A stretch of 5,282 bases of DNA from Thermoprotei archaeon (GTDB lineage Archaea > Thermoproteota > Thermoprotei_A > Sulfolobales > Ignisphaeraceae): the NCBI GenBank assembly GCA_003661905.1, contig QMXA01000101.1, positions 1 through 5,282 of the forward strand, read 5' to 3'. The translations under genes and the position numbers were made by a program. Below the pieces are notes generated by a model that was not told the DNA's origin, did not search any database, and saw only the letters and a list, made by a program, of their open reading frames with translations. This document shows, piece by piece, positions 1 through 5,043 of this stretch. Within the stretch, counting starts at the first letter, position 1. The number at the start of each line of letters is the position of its first letter.

Positions 1-123
1 CTTGGTGAAAGCTCAAAGAGATGTAGTTCTGTAATAAATTTCTGTGTATTGTTGTAAGTTCTTCATTGTGAATAAATTTGGATTGATTTTATTTATGAGT
101 AGGTCTTGGGTTATGGAGTTTTA

Positions 124-540
124 TTAGATTTTGAAGTTCTTGATATGCTCTACTATTTTTAGATCATGTTTTTTTCTTATTAATTTCTCATCAATAGTAT
201 TGTGTTGTGAATAAGTGCTAGAGCTACATAGGAAGCATCATATATTGTTATTCCTTTCCTCATAGCTACCTCAATAGTTTTCTCACTATAAATTCCTTCA
301 AGTCCATATAGTGTAAATTGATAATCATCAAGAATGCGAGCTACTTCCTTTAGTTCATCCTCCCCAAAAGCTCCAGAGTACTTTAGTGCATTGAGTACTT
401 CGAAGTGTAGAATTGAAGGTGCTATTAAATCTATTAATCCATTGATAAATGCATCCCTAAGTCTTAAAGCTCCTTTACTCCTCTTCAACAAACCACTTAA
501 CAATTATAGAAGCATCAACTACTACCTTACTTCTCTTCAT
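124..540 (-). pseudogene. vapC: VapC-family PIN-domain toxin, broken by two frame changes
   Basis: VapC toxins are PIN-domain ribonucleases that cut RNA when not bound by VapB. The gene starts at ATG 540-538, sharing ATGA with the vapB stop. Its first frame encodes MKRSKVVVDASIIVKWFVEE, a typical PIN N-terminus with the first catalytic Asp (VVVDAS), then hits TAA at 477-475. The middle continues in the +1 frame from about 479, with RLRDAF, APSILHFEVLNAL (catalytic Glu) and ITIYDASYVALALIHNTIL (catalytic Asp), and stops at TAA 182-180. The C-terminus (DEKLIRK, LKIVEHIKNF, carrying the fourth acidic site) lies back in the first frame from 192 to a double TAA at 126-121. Relatives usually have a few more residues at both junctions, which fits deletions of about 5 and 7 bases. 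Without them the product would be about 140 residues, normal for VapC. A 107-codon stretch opening with TTG at 503 stays readable, but it lacks the first and last active-site acids. Programmed frameshifting or sequencing error are less likely alternatives. Confidence 0.85.
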
Positions 541-770
541 CTCCTAATTTCCTCAACACTACTCCATTTAGGAATCTTTCTACGTAGCTGATCCGTACGT
601 ATTGCAGCTATTCTCAATCTCGTTACATCCTTCTCTCTTAACTTAGCTTCTTCACGTTTAATAACATCCTCAATAGCTCTTCTAACAACTTCACTCCAAT
701 TAATATACCTAAATTTCTCCATCTTCTCTTTAAGCTTCTTATCAATACGAAAACTAACAACAACACCCAC
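537..770 (-). CDS. vapB: VapB-type ribbon-helix-helix antitoxin
   Basis: This 77-residue antitoxin normally binds and silences VapC and represses its own operon as a DNA-binding dimer. Residues 3-10 (VVVSFRID) form the N-terminal beta strand expected of a ribbon-helix-helix protein. They are followed by helix A (about 11-21) and helix B (about 24-38, starting NWSEVVRRAIEDVI, a pattern common in crenarchaeal VapB). The C-terminal part, from about residue 48 (DVTRLRIAAIRTDQL to the end), would be the toxin-binding tail. The start is GTG at 770-768; only a weak GAGAG lies upstream, and the inferred transcription start is near 788, so the leader is short. The TGA stop overlaps the vapC ATG by four bases, which is typical of translational coupling in vapBC operons. 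The gene is intact although its toxin partner is broken, so it now stands as an orphan antitoxin. The family call is firm; DNA binding is inferred. Confidence 0.85.
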   Translation of the reverse strand: MGVVVSFRIDKKLKEKMEKFRYINWSEVVRRAIEDVIKREEAKLREKDVTRLRIAAIRTDQLRRKIPKWSSVEEIRR

Positions 771-781
771 AAGAACTCTCC

Positions 782-797
782 GTAATAAATGTATTAC
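782..797. promoter_or_regulatory. Operator-like dyad at the vapB start
   Basis: GTAATA and TATTAC form perfect 6-base inverted arms around a 4-base spacer, 12 bases upstream of the vapB GTG. The site covers the transcription start predicted from the TATA box at 810-819 (minus strand). A palindrome at this position is where a ribbon-helix-helix antitoxin would be expected to repress its own operon. The motif TATTACAT recurs in the larger dyad at 879-908. The symmetry is visible; the operator role is inferred. Confidence 0.45.
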
Positions 798-809
798 ATA
801 ACGAATAAT

Positions 810-819
810 AAATATATAG
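810..819 (-). promoter_or_regulatory. TATA box of the vapBC operon
   Basis: On the minus strand the bases CTATATATTT resemble an archaeal TATA box. Allowing about 25 bases to the start site puts transcription initiation near 788, giving a leader of roughly 18 bases before the vapB GTG at 770. The surroundings are AT-rich, so chance matches are possible. Confidence 0.4.
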
Positions 820-878
820 ATAATTCTATGAAAAATATCTATCTATTATTTAGCAATGCTTCTTTGTACTCATATCAT

Positions 879-908
879 AATAACTTATTACATTAGTGAT
901 GAGTTATT
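879..908. promoter_or_regulatory. 30-base dyad in the vapB/PaREP1 intergenic region
   Basis: Left arm AATAACTTATTAC (879-891) and right arm GTGATGAGTTATT (896-908) are inverted copies matching at 11 of 13 positions around the loop ATTA. Both mismatches would be G-U pairs in plus-strand RNA, so the same bases could also fold as a hairpin. The site sits about 45 bases upstream of the PaREP1 TATA box and about 60 bases behind the vapB TATA box. It shares TATTACAT with the dyad at 782-797, which suggests a second binding site for the same regulator, plausibly VapB. Confidence 0.4.
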
Positions 909-952
909 CTTAGTTCTATAAGTTAGATTTTAAATGAATCATTAATGTAGTG

Positions 953-961
953 TTTATAAAG
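953..961 (+). promoter_or_regulatory. TATA box of the PaREP1-family gene
   Basis: TTTATAAAG lies 34 bases upstream of the GTG start at 995. Initiation about 25 bases downstream would fall near 982-986 and give a leader of about ten bases. A short or near-leaderless transcript would agree with the lack of a good ribosome binding site before this gene, where only AGGGAT is seen. Confidence 0.5.
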
Positions 962-994
962 TTTTAAGGCTTGCTAATTTCTTAGGGATAATTT

Positions 995-1474
995 GTGAGT
1001 ATTATTAAGGTTACTAGAGATATATATGAATTGCTCTTAGTAATTGCTAGGAGAAAGGGTAAGAGTATTGAAGAGCTTATTCTAGAATCTGTTATTAAGG
1101 AACTTGATCCTAGAATGAGGCTTGAGGCTTATAGAAAGCTCCATGAGAAGTATTTTAGAGAAGCTGAGGAACTCTATGAGAAAGGTGATTTAGTACAAGC
1201 AGGTGAGAAGTATTGGGGGGCTCTAGTATCATTATTAAACATTATTGGTGAAAAGGAGAATTTGCCACATTACACACATAGAGATTTGAGGGAGATAGTA
1301 GAGTTCTTAACAGAAAAGACTAATGATCCAGAGTATTCAAGGCTATTCTCAAGTGCTGAAGCTCTACACTCAAATTTCTACCACAATTTCATGTCTAGAC
1401 TAAGCTTTAATGTACATAGAGAAGATATTCTTAAACTCATACAAAAACTTAAAAGACTTATAGAAAGTGTGTGA
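995..1474 (+). CDS. PaREP1-family (HEPN-like) protein
   Basis: This protein of 159 residues belongs to PaREP1, a multi-copy archaeal family first noticed as a repeated gene in Pyrobaculum and grouped with HEPN-type helical domains. Its cellular role is not established. Residues 1-36 form an N-terminal helical segment ending in KELDPRMRLEAY. Residues 43-80 carry the family signature, a helix pair with AEELYEKGDLVQAGEKYWGA. Residues 120-158 hold the second signature, ALHSNFYH followed by a charged helix. An R135-x5-H141 spacing resembles the Rx4-6H motif of HEPN ribonucleases, but its position is not proven equivalent. The length is normal for the family. The start is GTG 995, preceded by a TATA box at 953-961 and no strong ribosome binding site. 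It is divergent from the vapBC operon across a region containing two shared dyads. No minimal nucleotidyltransferase partner, the common HEPN neighbour, is present. The family is clear; a nuclease or antitoxin-linked role is a guess. Confidence 0.8.
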   Translation: MSIIKVTRDIYELLLVIARRKGKSIEELILESVIKELDPRMRLEAYRKLHEKYFREAEELYEKGDLVQAGEKYWGALVSLLNIIGEKENLPHYTHRDLREIVEFLTEKTNDPEYSRLFSSAEALHSNFYHNFMSRLSFNVHREDILKLIQKLKRLIESV

Positions 1475-1703
1475 TAGAAATCTTCTAACTACAAAGATAT
1501 ATCGGAGTCATAACTAAGATTTGCAATAACTACTTATTAATTCTAGTTTTAGCTAAACTAATGAATATCAATACGGTACCACTTCACTATGATTTAAACA
1601 AGAGTAAGAACTATAATGAAAAACGAATAATATTTAAGGATTTCAGTTTCGAGATCTTCAAATAAAATACATATGTAATTAGTGAAGCTCTTAAACAGCA
1701 CGG

Positions 1704-1722
1704 ATATAAATAGTTTGAGGTG
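1704..1722 (+). promoter_or_regulatory. TATA-like box and ribosome binding site of the tautomerase gene
   Basis: GAGGTG at 1717-1722 complements the anti-Shine-Dalgarno end of archaeal 16S rRNA and sits five bases before TTG 1728. That fixes TTG as the start and places proline at position 2. ATATAAAT at 1704-1711 looks like a TATA box, but it is so close that transcription would begin at or inside the gene. If the ribosome binding site is used, the promoter is more likely further upstream, for example the AATAAAATAC at 1661-1670. Confidence 0.55.
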
Positions 1723-1727
1723 GGCCC

Positions 1728-1931
1728 TTGCCTATTGTCCATATCTATGTTTGGAAAGGTTTTACAGATGAAGCTAAGAAGAAGGTTATAGTGGGTATAA
1801 CTAAGCTATTCACTGATCTAGGTATTCCTAAAGAAGCTGTTGAAGCAATAATTCATGAAGTTCCGAAGGAGAATTGGGGTATAAGTGGTGAGCTAGCCAG
1901 TGAAAAATTCAAAGACATAAAACCGCCTTGA
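1728..1931 (+). CDS. 4-oxalocrotonate tautomerase family protein lacking the catalytic arginines
   Basis: This small protein of 67 residues has the beta-alpha-beta fold of the 4-oxalocrotonate tautomerase superfamily, whose members use an N-terminal proline as the acid/base catalyst and assemble as oligomers. The sequence opens MPIVHIYVWKGF, so removal of the initiator Met exposes Pro1. The C-terminal half keeps the family motif around NWGISGELAS, with Trp49 replacing the usual Phe50. Numbering from Pro1, canonical Arg11 is Phe and canonical Arg39 aligns with Glu38, so neither substrate-binding arginine is present. The enzyme probably does not isomerise 2-hydroxymuconate-like dicarboxylates; another substrate or a non-catalytic role is likely. 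The TTG start is supported by GAGGTG five bases upstream. It stands alone, with no aromatic degradation genes nearby, about 250 bases after the PaREP1 gene and followed by a hairpin at 1943-1963. Family assignment is confident; the reaction is unknown. Confidence 0.85.
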   Translation: MPIVHIYVWKGFTDEAKKKVIVGITKLFTDLGIPKEAVEAIIHEVPKENWGISGELASEKFKDIKPP

Positions 1932-1942
1932 TCTAAACATCA

Positions 1943-1963
1943 ATATCATTAAATAGATGATAT
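1943..1963 (+). terminator. AT-rich hairpin after the tautomerase gene
   Basis: ATATCAT and ATGATAT form a perfect 7-base stem around a 7-base loop, starting 12 bases after the tautomerase stop. It has no following T-run, and the stem is weak at high temperature, so it may be a processing or stability element or chance. Archaeal termination usually relies on T-tracts instead. Confidence 0.2.
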
Positions 1964-2059
1964 GAAATGACTTCACTCCATGACATGGCTATATAGATTA
2001 TCTGAGTACCTAGCTATGTCTATCTACAGTAAATAGCGATGGATTTAGTGGTAATTGTT

Positions 2060-2163
2060 TCAGAGCTTTTTCTCACTAGGTCTTATTTTTTCTTTTGGTT
2101 CCCATCTAAATCTCCAGTAACCTTCTTAACTATGTGCCCAACTCTATATCTCACAGAGAACAT
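2060..2163 (-). pseudogene. Possible gene remnant of unknown family
   Basis: Minus-strand translation gives coding-like peptides in two overlapping frames. From ATG 2163 the frame reads MFSVRYRVGHIVKK and runs on to TAA 2085-2083. One base out of phase, from about 2120, the text reads YWRFRWEPKEKIRP and ends in SEKKL before TGA 2062-2060. Together they look like one C-terminal segment split by a single-base frame change. The composition, rich in aromatic and charged residues, is unusual for random AT-rich DNA, but the stretch is only about 35 residues and no family is recognised. Confidence 0.3.
2085..2098 (+). terminator. T-rich tract, possible archaeal terminator
   Basis: A run of T residues interrupted by one C (2085-2096), preceded by another T-rich patch at 2067-2072, is the clearest plus-strand T-tract downstream of the tautomerase gene, about 150 bases past its stop. 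Archaeal RNA polymerase terminates at such tracts. On the minus strand these bases lie inside a coding-like remnant, which weakens the call. Confidence 0.25.
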
Positions 2164-2366
2164 CAGATGCAAATATCCTTAAGGTTATGGAGCTCTTATA
2201 GTTCATAAATTCTTGTACAAGGTGTAGAGAGTTCTAAGTTAGGATTAATTAGGTATTTCAATGGTTATGGTTGAAGTTTGCTAGTTATAGTGGGTTGTTG
2301 ACTGGTCGAGATGATTCTCGTTGCAGTTTATTCCCTGCTCTAATCAATACTTCATAATAGTTTTAG

Positions 2367-3584
2367 CTAGGTGTAGTACTTCTCAAGATACACTTCATAT
2401 TTATCCACTAATCTACCCATTTTTAATACAGGAATTGCTAGTCCTAGTCTTGGGGGACATCCTGGAATGAATAGTCCTAGTGATTTGAATTTTGATGTGC
2501 AATTACCGAGTAGAACTATTTTCCTACCTTCAGCATCTTTAGGTATGTTATTTATGGAACCAGTAACTATGTAGTACTCCTTAATCTTATCAAGTATTCC
2601 TTCTTCCTTAAATGTATTCAATATTATTATAAGTGTACTTATACAACCTGAGCAAGCATTTTTAACATATATACCTGCCAACTTAAAATACTCTCTTAGA
2701 TCACTTGGTGGTGGTTTGAATCTCCTTACCACTCTCTCTAACTCTTCGCCTACAACCTCTATCTCGTGTGGTTTAAAAGCCCCTATTCCAAGTTCATATG
2801 CATATCTAAGTACTTCTATCTCCTCTGGATTGAACCCCATTACTCTAGCACAAATAGAGTCTATTGCAAGTGGATCTTCACCAGCTATTACTAAGTCCAT
2901 TCTAATTGGGTCTCCATCTACAGGTCCTAAACCCTCCATACATATAATTCCATCAACTATTGTGAGTGTGGGTTTAATCACAGTATTGAGCTCTGCTATA
3001 GCTCTCTTAATACCTGCTCTATGCATTATTCTCTTACTCAAATCACTTATAACACCCTTCATATTCTTGAGTGCACATGTTATTGTACAGCCATAGTGAG
3101 TCTTCATCTTAGGCACGTTTATGAGTGCATCAGCATTGAGTATAGGTTCTGCAATTTCAACTTCTCTAAGTACTTTACCTCTTGGTATAGGTATTTTCAC
3201 GAATCTACACTTCCTAAGGTCTAAGATCCTGGCACCCATTTTAGTAGCTACTGACTTTATACCTGAAATCTCAAATGCCTTCTCAGTATCAACACCAATA
3301 GGTGATGATTCTGCAACAATAACCTCCTTAGCACCAGCATCATTACATAGCTTAATTACTGCTGCAACAACTTCAGGACTAGTACATATGTGAGGCTTGT
3401 TAGTAGCTCTAGTCAAATTAGGCTTTACCACAACTCTATCACCTTTACCAACATACTTCGAAATACCACCAATCAAGTCAATAGCTTTCGAAACAGCTTC
3501 ATAAACATAGCCATTAATAACCTTAACAATAGATACTATACTTCTTAACCTAATCACCCCCAATGAATTAATGAGTATTCCCAC
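2367..3584 (-). CDS. DUF362 protein with a C-terminal cysteine-cluster domain
   Basis: This protein of 405 residues carries a DUF362 domain, a widespread family of unknown biochemical role that is often linked to iron-sulfur proteins. Residues about 46-260 contain its landmarks: DRVVVKPNL (49-57), PKMKTHYGCTITCALKNMKG (158-177), DGIICMEGLGP (211-221) and GEDPLAIDS (235-243). A C-terminal region (about 300-405) adds Cys311 and Cys314 in CSGC, Cys362 in LLGNC, and Cys376 in IPGCPPR. This order resembles the proximal [4Fe-4S] ligands of NiFe-hydrogenase and NuoB-type small subunits, so cluster binding is plausible but inferred. No signal peptide or membrane segment is seen, so it is probably cytoplasmic. 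The start is uncertain: GTG 3584 gives the longest form, but relatives tend to begin close to VSIVKV, so TTG 3563 or GTG 3557 may be the true start. It is transcribed alone, divergent from the transporter gene. The domain call is firm; the function is unknown. Confidence 0.8.
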   Translation of the reverse strand: MGILINSLGVIRLRSIVSIVKVINGYVYEAVSKAIDLIGGISKYVGKGDRVVVKPNLTRATNKPHICTSPEVVAAVIKLCNDAGAKEVIVAESSPIGVDTEKAFEISGIKSVATKMGARILDLRKCRFVKIPIPRGKVLREVEIAEPILNADALINVPKMKTHYGCTITCALKNMKGVISDLSKRIMHRAGIKRAIAELNTVIKPTLTIVDGIICMEGLGPVDGDPIRMDLVIAGEDPLAIDSICARVMGFNPEEIEVLRYAYELGIGAFKPHEIEVVGEELERVVRRFKPPPSDLREYFKLAGIYVKNACSGCISTLIIILNTFKEEGILDKIKEYYIVTGSINNIPKDAEGRKIVLLGNCTSKFKSLGLFIPGCPPRLGLAIPVLKMGRLVDKYEVYLEKYYT

Positions 3585-3800
3585 TCTCTACTACACACTA
3601 GCAACTTGGGTTTTTAGCTCGTATCATACTATGGTTTGGATTTTCTAAAAATAGTTATTTGCACTATGATAGTAAGGTTTTTCACATTACTGAGTATCTA
3701 TGTAGATTCGTAGGAATGTGATGTCTATGTATGCTATGCCTTGGATTAGGATGAGTTTTTCAGTCCATAGGAACTATTTGCGTTTGTTTGAGGGGAGTAC
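3585..3800. other. Divergent intergenic region, DUF362 gene and transporter gene
   Basis: This 216-base spacer must hold both promoters. On the minus strand CTAAAAAC at 3618-3611 is a weak TATA-like candidate for the DUF362 gene. No convincing TATA box was found for the transporter. TATCATA and TATGATA occur as widely spaced inverted 7-mers in its first half, about 36 bases apart. The right half is unusually rich in G and T on the plus strand. A 28-codon frame from ATG 3721 to TGA 3807 has no other support. Confidence 0.35.
3790..3797 (+). promoter_or_regulatory. Ribosome binding site of the transporter gene
   Basis: GAGGGGAG is purine-rich and ends three bases before TTG 3801 and six before GTG 3804, supporting a start at one of these codons. 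A second motif, GAGGTG at 3819-3824, lies inside the proposed coding region but has no start codon at useful spacing downstream, since ATG 3825 and GTG 3828 are too close. Confidence 0.5.
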
Positions 3801-5012
3801 TTGGTGATAGTTAGGGATGAGGTGATGGTGGGTGTTAGTAGGCGTTTAGTTATTCTTATCTTATGCTTCTTAGTTGTTGTAACTACATCATTTAAGCATG
3901 TGTGGTCAGTTTTCATACCATATGTTGAGTCTGAGTTCATGATCACTAGATCAGTTAGTGTCTTACCATTTAGCTTACTCAACATAGCTAATATTGTTGG
4001 ATTTCTAAGTACTTACTACATAAAGGAGGTGCTTGGACTTAAGAAATTACTCTCTATAACTGCTATACTAATGGCTTCAGGACTTGTATTAACTGCTATA
4101 TCACCTAGTGTATTGATGTTGGTAGGGTCATTTGCATTCATTTATGGTTTGGGTAATTCATTTGGGTATGTACTAGCTGTATCACTAGGTATTAGGTGGT
4201 TCCGTGGTTATAGAGCTGGATTAGCTACTGGCATTATTGTTAGTGCTTATAGCTTTGGAGTTCTAACACTATCACCACTAACAACGTATCTGATACAGTA
4301 CTTCAGTAGTTGGAGAACGCCATTACTAATTTACAGCATAGCTACTTCTATAGTAATGGCCGTAGCTATTAGTGTGCTTAAAGAGCCCTCAACACGTAAT
4401 GTAGGTATTGAGATTCATAAGCTAGGGTTAATTGAAGTAGTTAGGTCTAGGGAATTCGCTTCAATAGCTATAATTCTATTCCTAACAACATTATTCGATG
4501 GATTAATAACAGGTAACTTAGTACCCCTAGTTGAGGAGATAGTTAATGTTGATCCAATGACTGCTTCACTAGTTATGAGTATTTATTCAGCTATTGCTAT
4601 AATTAGTAGAATAGTTATTGGTGTAGTTAGTGAGTGTTTAGATCCTCTGAAAACCCTGATCATTATCTACACCATAGCTATAGCTAATGCTATTCTCTTC
4701 CCCCTATATAGAAATCTACCACTAATCATTCTAGGGATATCGGTATCAGCCTTACTATTCAGTACTAATGTCACATTATCACCACTAATAGCTTCACTAA
4801 TCTGGGGAACTAAGAAGCTCGAGACTACCTATGGACTACTACTAACAGCAATAGTCTGTGGCATACTCGTAGGTCCATTAATAGGTGGATTATCAAGAGA
4901 TTTGACTGGTAACTACTACCCAGGCATAGCTCTAACTGCTATAACACTAATACTTGGCACTTTAATACTGACCTACACTACTAAAACCTTACAACCTAGG
5001 CATAGCCATTAA
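3801..5012 (+). CDS. Major facilitator superfamily transporter, oxalate/formate or monocarboxylate type
   Basis: This integral membrane protein of 403 residues has twelve predicted helices (roughly 16-38, 54-73, 82-100, 104-128, 139-163, 172-192, 219-240, 254-277, 283-303, 306-332, 345-365, 373-392) and a central loop at 193-218, the normal layout and length for the superfamily. It probably moves a small organic anion by proton- or ion-coupled transport or exchange. The closest family feel comes from helix 4-5, GLGNSFGYVLAVSLG then IRWFRGYRAGLATGI, which follows the WFxxRRGLATG pattern of oxalate/formate antiporters and monocarboxylate transporters, and from SSWRTPLLIYS before helix 6. The usual motif A between helices 2 and 3 is degenerate (YYIKEVLGLKK); its second-half counterpart GVVSECLDP is partly kept. 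The start is TTG 3801 or GTG 3804 behind GAGGGGAG. It is divergent from the DUF362 gene with no enzyme genes alongside, so the substrate cannot be named. The superfamily is certain; the subfamily is moderately supported. Confidence 0.85.
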   Translation: MVIVRDEVMVGVSRRLVILILCFLVVVTTSFKHVWSVFIPYVESEFMITRSVSVLPFSLLNIANIVGFLSTYYIKEVLGLKKLLSITAILMASGLVLTAISPSVLMLVGSFAFIYGLGNSFGYVLAVSLGIRWFRGYRAGLATGIIVSAYSFGVLTLSPLTTYLIQYFSSWRTPLLIYSIATSIVMAVAISVLKEPSTRNVGIEIHKLGLIEVVRSREFASIAIILFLTTLFDGLITGNLVPLVEEIVNVDPMTASLVMSIYSAIAIISRIVIGVVSECLDPLKTLIIIYTIAIANAILFPLYRNLPLIILGISVSALLFSTNVTLSPLIASLIWGTKKLETTYGLLLTAIVCGILVGPLIGGLSRDLTGNYYPGIALTAITLILGTLILTYTTKTLQPRHSH

Positions 5013-5043
5013 ATTCTAAAGATCTTAATCATCACTACAATTA

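Larger units (their letters stand above)
1932..2366. other. 435-base intergenic stretch with no intact gene
   Basis: This gap between two convergent genes contains no open frame long enough to support a gene. It holds the hairpin at 1943-1963, the T-tract near 2085, and two short minus-strand stretches that read like protein but lack starts or change frame (2060-2163 and 2285-2362). The picture is of eroded coding sequence rather than a dedicated regulatory region. No structured RNA was recognised. Confidence 0.5.

Noticed and set aside
13..66. 17-codon minus-strand frame MKNLQQYTEIYYRTTSL downstream of vapC
   Set aside because: Too short and unsupported by promoter, ribosome binding site or motif; the first 120 bases show no credible gene.
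475..487. Programmed +1 frameshift site in vapC (GAG GAG TAA)
   Set aside because: The second, independent frame change near 192, with missing residues at both junctions, fits decay better than recoding.
334..591. 85-codon open frame on the plus strand
   Set aside because: It lies antisense to vapB and vapC, whose minus-strand products have clear family motifs; its own translation is Ser/Leu-rich and unlike any known family.
1561..1665. 34-codon open frame starting at ATG (MNINTVPLHYDLNK)
   Set aside because: No ribosome binding site, no convincing promoter spacing and no recognisable motif; an open frame of this size is expected by chance in AT-rich DNA.
2716..3393. Three plus-strand open frames opposite the DUF362 gene
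   Set aside because: All are shadows of a well-supported minus-strand gene; their Ser/Ile/Leu-rich translations reflect its complementary strand.
3721..3807. 28-codon frame MSMYAMPWIRMSF overlapping the transporter start
   Set aside because: No ribosome binding site before it, and it runs only into the transporter start; multiple in-frame ATGs arise from a TG-rich patch.
3746..3985. 79-codon minus-strand open frame across the transporter start
   Set aside because: It is antisense to the N-terminal membrane helix of the transporter, with Thr/Ser-rich low-complexity translation and no family motif.
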